Part shown: positions 1-5,694 of the stretch, in pieces
Layout: each line of letters begins with the position of its first letter
How positions within the stretch are numbered: position 1 is the first letter of the stretch
Assembly (NCBI GenBank): GCA_020722305.1
Contig: DYLB01000062.1
Span: forward strand, 1-11,086
Reading direction: 5' to 3'
DNA length: 11,086 nt
Source: Anaerolinea thermophila
Lineage (GTDB): Bacteria; Chloroflexota; Anaerolineae; Anaerolineales; Villigracilaceae
Translations under genes and position numbers: made by a program
The notes under the pieces: generated by a model
What the model saw: only the letters and a program-made list of their open reading frames with translations
The model's database searches: none
Told to the model about the DNA's origin: nothing

Positions 1-147
1 TGGTGTACTTCGTGTCCTTTGTGGATAAAGACCTTTTTGCAGTAGACTCATTATTCCCCTTTATATTATCGCTGTCTGATTTAGTAAAAATCAAAATAAG
101 ACCACTCGGCAGAATATGGTGACTATCTAAAATCCACCAACAAAAAG

Positions 148-220
148 TGGGCCCGACAGGATTCGAACCTGTGACCAAGCGATTATGAGTCGCCTGCGCT
201 AACCGCTGCGCCACGGGCCC
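148..220 (-). tRNA. tRNA with CAT anticodon, probably tRNA-Ile2 (lysidine type)
   Basis: The reverse strand folds as a complete 73-nt cloverleaf. It has a perfect 7-bp acceptor stem (GGGCCCG with CGGGCCC), a 4-bp D stem, a 5-bp anticodon stem GGCGA/TCGCT with loop CTCATAA, a perfect 5-bp T stem around TTCGAAT, and discriminator A. The anticodon is CAT. The anticodon arm, including the AGGCGA-CTCATAA-TCGCTTGGTC context, matches my memory of E. coli tRNA-Ile2 rather than elongator tRNA-Met. In that tRNA the wobble C is converted to lysidine by TilS and reads AUA codons. Elongator Met cannot be excluded by eye. No CCA is encoded; the 3' flank is CTTTTTG. It lies downstream of tRNA-Gly on the same strand and is probably cotranscribed with it. 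Gene confidence is high; isoacceptor identity is moderate. Confidence 0.93.
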
Positions 221-231
221 GGTTCAGTAAA

Positions 232-284
232 CAGTGACCAGTAATCAGTGTTCAGTCGAACTGGCTGCTGATTACGGGTCACTG
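232..284. repeat. Imperfect palindrome in the spacer between the two tRNAs
   Basis: The arms CAGTGACCAGTAATCAG (232-248) and CTGATTACGGGTCACTG (268-284) are complementary at 16 of 17 positions. Short pieces such as TTCAGT and CAGTG recur inside and around them (223-228, 251-256, 281-287). In the tRNA transcript this would form a long hairpin between tRNA-Gly and the CAT tRNA. It is not followed by a T tract on the minus strand, so a processing or spacer structure, or a dispersed repeat, fits better than a terminator. Confidence 0.75.
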
Positions 285-298
285 AACACCGGGGTAAG

Positions 299-370
299 AG
301 CGGGAGACGGGACTCGAACCCGCGAATGTCAGCTTGGAAGGCTGATGCCTTACCACTTGGCGACTCCCGC
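299..370 (-). tRNA. tRNA-Gly (anticodon TCC)
   Basis: The reverse strand gives a 72-nt cloverleaf. Acceptor stem GCGGGAG pairs with CTCCCGC. The D arm is GCC-AAGTGGTAA-GGC, and the anticodon stem TCAGC/GCTGA carries loop CTTCCAA (anticodon TCC, reading GGA and GGG). The T arm is GCGGG-TTCGAGT-CCCGT with one G-T wobble. The discriminator is T, as usual for bacterial glycine tRNAs. No CCA is encoded. A well-spaced promoter lies just upstream at 380-408. The second tRNA starts 78 bp downstream on the same strand. Confidence 0.96.
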
Positions 371-379
371 GTGCGCTGT

Positions 380-408
380 ATTCTACCGTGATGAGGGGGG
401 ATGGTCAA
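380..408 (-). promoter_or_regulatory. Sigma-70-like promoter of the tRNA pair
   Basis: Read on the minus strand, TTGACC (408-403) is followed by a 17-bp spacer and TAGAAT (385-380). Each hexamer matches the consensus at five of six positions. Transcription would begin a few bases before the tRNA-Gly 5' end at 370, leaving almost no leader, which suits a tRNA gene. Confidence 0.7.
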
Positions 409-757
409 GAATCATTCGCCTTCATTGTCAGGGTGCATTTGGTTGCGAGGCCGGGAAAATAGCTGGTACAGGAAGAAGAGCAGGGTCGAAGTTTTTCGAG
501 GTGGGATTGACCGTTACCCTTCTTGTTGTACAAAGTCCGGTACAATAGGAGCAGTTATCGTATTTCCGTTCAATATTTGCCTTATGTAGGCAAATCTTAT
601 CTGGCACTCGTACCGCCAGGCTCCGCCAAGTGCCACAAAGTGGTATGGCAGGGCCGACCATACCACTCCGTACCATTTCATACCATGTCATGGCACAAGT
701 GGCACAAGTGGCACAGGCAGGTCGGCGATACGTTTGGCTGCGGCAGGAGGCCGCGTT
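409..757. other. Gene-free leader with a series of hairpins upstream of nfeD
   Basis: No open frame here has a ribosome site or recognisable product. A TACAAT at 541-546 could be a -10 element, without a convincing -35. Downstream come three perfect inverted repeats in the plus-strand leader: ATTTGCC (575-581) with GGCAAAT (589-595), loop 7; TGGCACT (602-608) with AGTGCCA (629-635); and GTGGTATGG (640-648) with CCATACCAC (658-666), loop 9. None is followed by a T tract, so they do not look like terminators. If transcribed, they would form a structured 5' leader of about 200 nt before nfeD. Confidence 0.6.
671..718. repeat. Short tandem repeats in the nfeD leader
   Basis: Two imperfect 10-bp units, TACCATTTCA and TACCATGTCA, occupy 671-690. 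They are followed by 9-bp units GGCACAAGT, GGCACAAGT and GGCACAGGC at 692-718. The TACCA motif also occurs in the adjacent 658-666 hairpin arm, and GTGGCAC is the complement of GTGCCAC at 630-636, so neighbouring hairpins and tandem repeats share the same building blocks. Confidence 0.8.
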
Positions 758-2065
758 ATGAAACGCATCCGTCTTTTCCTGTTAGTGATAAGCCTGCTTG
801 CGCTGTTTACGCTACCGGCGGCGGCCCAGGCCGGTTCGCCCCTGGTGCTGGTGATCACCGTGGACGACGCCATCGCGCCCGCCGTGCAGGAATACATCCA
901 GCGCAGCATCCGCATTGCCGAGCAGCGGGAGGCCGATTTACTGGTTTTGCAGCTCAACACGCCCGGCGGCGCGGTCGTGACCATGAACGAAATCGTCCAG
1001 AATATCCGCGCCAGCCACGTGCCGGTCGTCGTGTACGTGTCGCCGCGTGGGGCGATGGCCGCCTCCGCCGGGACGCTGGTCACGCTGGCCGGGCACGCGG
1101 CAGCCATGGCCCCCGAAACCATCATCGGGGCGGCCAGCCCGGTCGGCGGACAGGGCGAAGACCTGGGCGAGACGATGAAGGCCAAAGAGATGGAGGCGCT
1201 GACCGCCACCGTCCGCACATTAACTGAGAACCGGGGCGAGGCGGCTACCCGCCTGGCCGAAGCGACCATCCTGGAAGCCAAAGCCGCCTCGGCCAGCGAA
1301 GCCCTCGAAGTGGGCCTGGTGGATTTCATCGCCGCCGACCTGGACGACCTGCTCGACCAGCTCGACGGCTTCGAAGTCGAGACGGCGGACGGGCCGCGCA
1401 CCTTGCGGACGGCCAATGCCCGGGTGGAGAACATCCCCCAAAGTTTCATCGAACAATTGCTGGCGATGCTGACCAACCCCAACGTCGTTTTCCTGCTGCT
1501 GACCATCGGCGTGCAGGCCATTTTCATCGAACTCTCCAGCCCGGGCGGTTGGGTGGCCGGGTTCATCGGCGTGGTCTGCCTGGCGCTGGCGGCCTATGGC
1601 CTGGGGGCGCTGCCGGTCAACTGGTTCGGGATCGTCTTCCTGTTGATTTCGTTTGCGTTGTTCATCCTTGACATCAAAGCGCCCACCCACGGCGCGTTGA
1701 CTGCGGCGGGTGTCGGTTCGTTCATCGTCGGGGCGCTGGTGCTGTTCAACTCGCCGGGCACGCCTGAATTCCAGCGCGTGTCGGTGCCGCTGGTAGTGGC
1801 GATGGCCCTCGTGACGGGAGCAACGTTCGCGGTCATCGTCGGGTTCGCCATCCGGGCCTTGCGCGTCCCGGTCCGCATGGGACAGGTCGCGCTGGTCGGC
1901 AAATTGGGGACGGCCACCACCGACATCGGTTTGACGGGACAAGTCCAGGTGGGGGCCGAACTCTGGAGCGCGGAAGCCGTTAGCGGGTCCGGTAAGATTC
2001 GTAAGGGGGACCGGATCGAGGTCGTCGAAGTCAGTGGACTGAGACTCAAGGTCCGTAAGGTATAA
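758..2065 (+). CDS. NfeD-family membrane-bound ClpP-class serine protease
   Basis: A 435-residue protein of the long NfeD type. ATG 758 is chosen because a strong AGGAGG (745-750) sits 7 nt before it; an in-frame TTG at 734 lacks this. Residues 1-25 are a signal peptide ending near AAAQA. Residues 28-200 are the ClpP/SppA-like protease domain: LNTPGG at 67-71, and AASAG with the likely nucleophile Ser103. Lys141 or Lys143 is the likely general base, by comparison with the Ser-Lys dyad of archaeal 1510-N (from memory). Four or five hydrophobic segments cover about 241-367, and the C-terminal NfeD OB-fold domain is about 377-435. Family members cleave hydrophobic stretches of membrane proteins such as stomatin and are usually encoded beside a stomatin/slipin-type SPFH partner. 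None is visible here; lipA follows after 33 bp. Membrane quality control is the inferred role. Confidence 0.92.
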   Translation: MKRIRLFLLVISLLALFTLPAAAQAGSPLVLVITVDDAIAPAVQEYIQRSIRIAEQREADLLVLQLNTPGGAVVTMNEIVQNIRASHVPVVVYVSPRGAMAASAGTLVTLAGHAAAMAPETIIGAASPVGGQGEDLGETMKAKEMEALTATVRTLTENRGEAATRLAEATILEAKAASASEALEVGLVDFIAADLDDLLDQLDGFEVETADGPRTLRTANARVENIPQSFIEQLLAMLTNPNVVFLLLTIGVQAIFIELSSPGGWVAGFIGVVCLALAAYGLGALPVNWFGIVFLLISFALFILDIKAPTHGALTAAGVGSFIVGALVLFNSPGTPEFQRVSVPLVVAMALVTGATFAVIVGFAIRALRVPVRMGQVALVGKLGTATTDIGLTGQVQVGAELWSAEAVSGSGKIRKGDRIEVVEVSGLRLKVRKV

Positions 2066-2066
2066 T
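2039..2066 (+). promoter_or_regulatory. Possible internal promoter for lipA
   Basis: A perfect TATAAT (2061-2066) overlaps the nfeD stop codon. CTGAGA (2039-2044), four of six matches to the -35 consensus, lies 16 bp upstream. Transcription would begin near 2073, about 26 nt before the lipA ATG. There is no terminator between nfeD and lipA, so readthrough from nfeD is equally possible. Confidence 0.35.
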
Positions 2067-2098
2067 TCCCGTCCATTACCGGTTCGAGAAAGGACTTT

Positions 2099-3043
2099 AT
2101 GCCTGCTACCCCTACGAGAGACCGGGTCAACCCGGATGTGATCGAAACCCGCCCGCTGCGCCGCCCGGAGTGGATCAAGGTGCGCGCCCCGGCGGGTGAA
2201 ACCTATGAAGCCTTGCAAACGTTGATGCGCTCGAAGTCGCTCCATACCGTCTGCGAGGAGGCCATGTGCCCGAACCTGGGCGAGTGCTGGGGTTCCGGCA
2301 CGGCGACCTTCCTGATGCTGGGCGACGTGTGTACCCGCTCGTGCGTGTTCTGCGACATCAAGCACGGCAAGCCGAATTCGATGGACTGGCTGGAGCCGGA
2401 GCGGGTGGCCCAGGCAGTCAAAGCGATGAACCTGAAGCACGCCGTGATTACCTCGGTCAATCGCGACGAACGGCGGGACGGCGGCGCGCCGATCTTTGCC
2501 ATGGTCATCCGCCGCATCCGGGAACTGCTGCCGGGCTGCTCCGTCGAGGTGCTCATCCCCGATTTCAAGGGGTCCGTCGAAGCGTTGAAGATCGTCATGG
2601 AGGCCCGGCCCGAAATCCTGAACCATAACGTGGAGACGGTGCCGAGGCTGTTCAAGCAGATCCAGCCGCAGGACAATTACGACTGGGCCGCGGCGACTTT
2701 ATCCAATGCCAAGAAGCTCGACCCCGAAGTGCTGACCAAATCGGGCATCATGGTCGGCCTGGGCGAGGAACTCGAAGAAGTCAAGGCCGTGATGCGCGAC
2801 CAGCGCTCCTGGGGCGTGGACATCCTGACCATTGGCCAGTATCTCCAGCCGAGCAAGAAGCACTATCCGATTTCGCGCTATTACACCCTGGAAGAATTTG
2901 CCGAACTCAAACGCTACGGTCTGGAGATCGGCTTCCAGTGGGTCGAGTCGAACCCGCTGGTCAGGTCGTCGTACCACGCGGCGGAGCAGGTGCGGGCGTT
3001 GTCGCTTATTCACCGGAAGTTGTATGGCGAATCAAGGAAATGA
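2099..3043 (+). CDS. lipA: Lipoyl synthase (radical SAM)
   Basis: A 314-residue protein of normal length for the family. It inserts two sulfurs at C6 and C8 of an octanoyl group already attached to a lipoyl domain (pyruvate and 2-oxo acid dehydrogenases, glycine cleavage H protein), using SAM in the cytoplasm. All diagnostic motifs are present. Cys52, Cys57 and Cys63 (CEEAMCPNLGEC) bind the sacrificial auxiliary 4Fe-4S cluster; Cys78, Cys82 and Cys85 (CTRSCVFC) bind the SAM cluster. SVNRDERRDGGA, GLGE and the C-terminal RSSY (289-292), which supplies the serine ligand of the auxiliary cluster, are also there. ATG 2099 follows GAAAGGA at 2087-2093. The octanoyl donor genes (lipB or lplA) are not in this window. 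The stop codon overlaps the start of the next gene. Confidence 0.97.
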   Translation: MPATPTRDRVNPDVIETRPLRRPEWIKVRAPAGETYEALQTLMRSKSLHTVCEEAMCPNLGECWGSGTATFLMLGDVCTRSCVFCDIKHGKPNSMDWLEPERVAQAVKAMNLKHAVITSVNRDERRDGGAPIFAMVIRRIRELLPGCSVEVLIPDFKGSVEALKIVMEARPEILNHNVETVPRLFKQIQPQDNYDWAAATLSNAKKLDPEVLTKSGIMVGLGEELEEVKAVMRDQRSWGVDILTIGQYLQPSKKHYPISRYYTLEEFAELKRYGLEIGFQWVESNPLVRSSYHAAEQVRALSLIHRKLYGESRK

Positions 3044-3477
3044 TCGAAGAAAAATTTTGTGACTTTTGCGGGCGCTACGAGCACGAACTCCCGGAACCCG
3101 CACAGGCCGGCAAACCCAAACTGACCATTGACGAGGACGGCCTGTGGGCCTGCGCCGACTGCCGCGCCAGGTTACAGTCTGCGCCGGTCGGAGACGGGGA
3201 AGCGGTCGAACTCGATGAGGAGATCGCCGCCCTGATTGGGCGCAGCGCCAGCGAAATCTGCCACTCGCTGAACCTGCCCTACATGCCGCCCTACCAGGAA
3301 GTCATCAACGCCGCAACCCAGATCGCCCTCGATGAAAAGCTCCCCATGAGCAGCTGGCAGTTCGTCAACCAGTGGCTGGACGGCTCGACCATCTGGAAGG
3401 CGGAAGATGGGAACGGCATGGCGATCGTCCACAGCGATGGCACCATCCAGGTCAACTCGGAATGGTTCCTGGACTGA
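3040..3477 (+). CDS. Unrecognised small protein with a CxxC...CxxC zinc-ribbon-like N-terminus
   Basis: A 145-residue protein I do not recognise. ATG 3040 overlaps the lipA TGA (ATGA), a typical arrangement for translational coupling. The AAGGA before it lies too close to act as a normal ribosome site, so re-initiation after lipA is likely. The N-terminus has Cys7-x2-Cys10 and Cys38-x2-Cys41 (FCDFC and ACADC), suggesting a structural zinc or possibly Fe-S site. The C-terminal part (about 58-145) is acidic and soluble-looking, with SSWQFVNQW and a final DGTIQVNSEWF. There is no signal peptide or membrane segment. The reading frame is open upstream inside lipA, but that stretch looks like a shadow of lipA. 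A terminator follows at 3537. The coupling suggests a role linked to LipA or co-expression only; function is unknown. Confidence 0.82.
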   Translation: MIEEKFCDFCGRYEHELPEPAQAGKPKLTIDEDGLWACADCRARLQSAPVGDGEAVELDEEIAALIGRSASEICHSLNLPYMPPYQEVINAATQIALDEKLPMSSWQFVNQWLDGSTIWKAEDGNGMAIVHSDGTIQVNSEWFLD

Positions 3478-3536
3478 CGCCGTAGTCCCGCAAGAAAACC
3501 CCGCCTCCGTCCAACGCCGGTTAACCTGTTGTTTAC

Positions 3537-3567
3537 AAAGCCCTGTAGCGCGCTGCGGGGCTTTTTT
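3537..3567 (+). terminator. Rho-independent terminator of the nfeD-lipA unit
   Basis: AAAGCCCTGTAGCG (3537-3550) pairs with CGCTGCGGGGCTTT (3551-3564) with two G-U wobbles, the innermost bases forming the loop. A run of six T follows (3562-3567). It ends the lipA and CxxC gene transcript. Confidence 0.9.
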
Positions 3568-3570
3568 GGT

Positions 3571-3576
3571 TATAAT
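3571..3576 (+). promoter_or_regulatory. Consensus -10 element ahead of the two-component genes
   Basis: A perfect TATAAT begins four bases after the preceding terminator's T tract. At the usual spacing the -35 would fall inside the terminator stem (GCGCGC near 3548-3553) and does not match consensus. An activator or an alternative -35 may therefore be needed. The start would be near 3583, giving a leader of about 43 nt before the regulator gene. Confidence 0.45.
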
Positions 3577-3597
3577 CCTCCTAAATTGTAGATTGCC

Positions 3598-3621
3598 AAT
3601 CGTAAATCAAAAATCGTAAAT
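3598..3621. repeat. Two copies of AATCGTAAAT with a 14-bp period
   Basis: Identical AATCGTAAAT decamers sit at 3598-3607 and 3612-3621, just before the response regulator start at 3626. A weaker related piece (GTAGATTGCC) precedes them. They fill the place where a ribosome binding site would be expected, and none is seen. They could be a regulator binding site or a piece of a dispersed low-complexity repeat. Confidence 0.7.
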
Positions 3622-3625
3622 TTCC

Positions 3626-4336
3626 ATGCCCGAAACCATCCTCGTCGTCGAAGACGAAATTTCCCTGCAAGAAACCCTGGTCTACAACCTGAAAAAAGAA
3701 GGTTACACGGTCGAAGCCACCGGTGACGGCCGCTTTGCCCTCGAAGCCGCCCGCCGCCTGAAACCCGACCTGATCGTGCTCGACCTGATGCTGCCCGGCC
3801 TCGACGGCTTCGAGATCACCCGCATCCTGCGCCGCGAAATGACCACCCCGGTGCTGATGCTCACCGCCCGCGACGACGAAATTGACCGGGTCGTCGGCCT
3901 GGAAGTCGGCGCGGACGACTACATGACCAAGCCTTTCTCGATGCGCGAACTGGTCGCCCGGGTCAAGGCCCAACTGCGGCGGGCGCGCCTGATGCGCGAA
4001 GAATTGGGGACGCAGGCCCTTCCCGCGCCCGAAGCCGACATCCTGACCTTTGGGAATCTCAACCTAAACCTGACGCGGCGTGAAATCGTCCTGGACGGGG
4101 AGCCGCTGGCCGTTAAACCGAAGGAGTACGAGCTGTTGGTGTATCTCGCCCGGCACCGCGGCCAGATGCTCAGCCGCGAACAGATCCTGCAATCCGTCTG
4201 GGGCTGGGACTATTTCGGCGACAGCCGCACGGTGGACGTCCACGTGCGCTGGCTGCGCCAGAAGATCGAAGCCGACCCGGCCAAACCGGCGCGGATCGTC
4301 ACTGTGCGCGGCGGGGGATACCGGTTCGAGGGTTGA
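3626..4336 (+). CDS. OmpR/PhoB-family response regulator
   Basis: A 236-residue DNA-binding response regulator of standard length. Receiver domain (1-120): acidic pocket Glu9, Asp10 and Glu11, phosphoacceptor Asp53 in LIVLDLMLPG, Thr80 in LTAR, and Lys102 in TKPF. The winged-helix output domain (about 137-235) has KPKEYELLVYL, the recognition-helix stretch RTVDVHVRWLRQKIE, and the closing hairpin IVTVRGGGYRF. These are PhoB-like features, but the inducing signal cannot be read from sequence. ATG 3626 has no Shine-Dalgarno; the A/T-rich leader may be unstructured enough to allow initiation. The kinase gene follows after 33 bp and is its likely phosphodonor. Confidence 0.96.
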   Translation: MPETILVVEDEISLQETLVYNLKKEGYTVEATGDGRFALEAARRLKPDLIVLDLMLPGLDGFEITRILRREMTTPVLMLTARDDEIDRVVGLEVGADDYMTKPFSMRELVARVKAQLRRARLMREELGTQALPAPEADILTFGNLNLNLTRREIVLDGEPLAVKPKEYELLVYLARHRGQMLSREQILQSVWGWDYFGDSRTVDVHVRWLRQKIEADPAKPARIVTVRGGGYRFEG

Positions 4337-4369
4337 CCAAAGGTTATCAGGTTCAAGGTTCAAAGTCAG

Positions 4370-5605
4370 ATGGATGTTATGCTCGTAGTCAGTCTCGTGA
4401 TTGCATTGACGCTTGCAGGCTGGATAGCGTGGCGATATTTTCGACTACGGCGCGCCGTTCGCAGGTTGACGAACCAGTTGAAACACAGCGAAGACCTTAC
4501 CGAGATTTCCGAAGAACTGGGCGGAGCGGTATCTGCATTCAACTTCCGGCTTTCGACCTTGAACCTTAAACTTTCAACCTTAACCGCTGAACAGGCCCGG
4601 CTTTCGACCATCCTCGACCAACTGACCGACGGGGTGCTGATCGCCGACGCCGAGGGCTACGTCCAGTTTGCCAACCCGGCCGCGGAACGCATGTTCGCCT
4701 ACAACCGCGCCGGGCTGACCGGCCTGTCGGTGACTGAAGCGCTGCGTTACCACCAACTGGTCGAGACCTGGCGCAAATGCCACCAGAGCGGGGTGATGCA
4801 CAGCGAAACGGTCGAAATCCCCACCCGCCGCCAGTTTCTGCAAATCGTGGCCATGCCCGACAAACATTCCCCCGGCGGCAGCCTGCTGCTGGTGCAAGAC
4901 CTGACCCGCCTGCGCCGCCTCGAAACCGTCCGGCGGGATTTCATCAGCAACATCTCTCACGAGCTGCGCACCCCGCTGGCCTCGCTCCGGGCCTTGACCG
5001 AAACCCTGCAAGATGGCGCGCTGGACGACCCGCCCGCAGCCCGGCGTTTCCTCCAGCGCATGTCCACCGAAGTGGACGCGCTGACCCAGATGGCCCAGGA
5101 ACTGCTCGACCTGTCGCGAATCGAGTCGGGGCAGGTCAGCCTGGATTTGCGCCGGACCGCACCGGGGCAGTTGCTCCAGTCTGCCGCAGACCGGATGCGG
5201 ATGCAGGCCGAGCGGGCCGGGCTGTCGCTCCACGTGGAGTGCAACCCCAATTTGCCGGCCGTGAAAGCCGACCCGCCGCGCGTCGAACAGGTGCTGGTCA
5301 ACCTCATCCATAACGGGATCAAGTTTACCGATCCGGGCGGCGAGGTGCGGCTGAGCGCGGCCGCAGGGGATGGAAATGTCGTTTTCGCGGTCAAAGATTC
5401 CGGGGCAGGCATCCCCTCCGATGATCTTCCCAGGATATTCGAAAGGTTTTACAAGGCCGACCGCGCCCGCTCCGGCGGCGGCACCGGGCTGGGGCTTTCG
5501 ATTGCCCGCCACCTGGTCGAAGCCCACGGGGGTAGGATTTGGGCCGAGAGCGAAGAAGGCCGGGGCAGCACGTTTTATTTCAGCCTGCCGGTGGAAGACG
5601 AGTAG
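4370..5605 (+). CDS. PhoR-like sensor histidine kinase with one membrane segment and a PAS domain
   Basis: A 411-residue kinase. Residues 4-22 form one membrane segment followed by basic residues (RYFRLRRAVRR), and no extracellular domain is present. A linker (35-75) contains two 7-residue repeats, NFRLSTL and NLKLSTL. A PAS domain covers about 76-180. HisKA has the phosphorylated His197 in SHELRTPLA. The ATPase domain has N-box NLIHNGIKFT (311-320), G1 DSGAGI (343-348), F-box FERFYKAD (357-364) and G2 GGTGLGLSI (370-378). All catalytic boxes are intact. It should autophosphorylate and pass the phosphate to Asp53 of the regulator encoded just upstream. With so little outside the membrane, sensing is probably through the PAS domain or a membrane partner, as in PhoR. 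ATG 4370 lacks a clear ribosome site; ATG 4379 is an alternative start. Confidence 0.95.
   Translation: MDVMLVVSLVIALTLAGWIAWRYFRLRRAVRRLTNQLKHSEDLTEISEELGGAVSAFNFRLSTLNLKLSTLTAEQARLSTILDQLTDGVLIADAEGYVQFANPAAERMFAYNRAGLTGLSVTEALRYHQLVETWRKCHQSGVMHSETVEIPTRRQFLQIVAMPDKHSPGGSLLLVQDLTRLRRLETVRRDFISNISHELRTPLASLRALTETLQDGALDDPPAARRFLQRMSTEVDALTQMAQELLDLSRIESGQVSLDLRRTAPGQLLQSAADRMRMQAERAGLSLHVECNPNLPAVKADPPRVEQVLVNLIHNGIKFTDPGGEVRLSAAAGDGNVVFAVKDSGAGIPSDDLPRIFERFYKADRARSGGGTGLGLSIARHLVEAHGGRIWAESEEGRGSTFYFSLPVEDE
4541..4582 (+). repeat. Two 21-bp units inside the kinase gene, matching an inverted motif upstream
   Basis: Units 4541-4561 and 4562-4582 agree at 14 of 21 positions and encode NFRLSTL and NLKLSTL. 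ACCTTGAACCT at 4556-4566 is the exact reverse complement of AGGTTCAAGGT at 4349-4359 in the spacer before the kinase gene. The same low-complexity family is therefore present in the spacer and, inverted, inside the coding region. Confidence 0.75.
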
Positions 5606-5628
5606 GGTAAATTGCGAATTTGTCCTGT

Positions 5629-5666
5629 AAAAAGCTGGACCTGGATCGCTCCAGGCCCAGCTTTTT
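5629..5666. terminator. Bidirectional terminator between convergent genes
   Basis: AAAAAGCTGG (5629-5638) and CCTGG (5640-5644) pair with CCAGG (5651-5655) and CCAGCTTTTT (5657-5666). One A/C mismatch interrupts the stem and the loop is 6 nt. Five T follow on the plus strand and five T on the minus strand. It can end both the kinase transcript and the large minus-strand gene, whose stop codon is at 5695. Confidence 0.93.
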
Positions 5667-5694
5667 GATTTGGTTATCCCCCGTTGGCCCGCTG

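Noticed and set aside
523..1227. Plus-strand frame running from the nfeD leader into nfeD
   Set aside because: It overlaps nfeD in another frame and its product is Arg/Gly/His-rich, typical of a shifted high-GC frame. nfeD has the ribosome site and the family motifs.
1220..2626. Long minus-strand frame across nfeD and lipA
   Set aside because: Antisense of two well-supported genes, without a start signal or recognisable motif.
2938..3039. Longer start for the CxxC protein inside lipA
   Set aside because: The extra residues look like shifted lipA coding sequence, and ATG 3040 gives a natural ATGA coupling.
4580..5527. Minus-strand frame opposite the histidine kinase
   Set aside because: Antisense shadow; the kinase on the plus strand carries every catalytic box.
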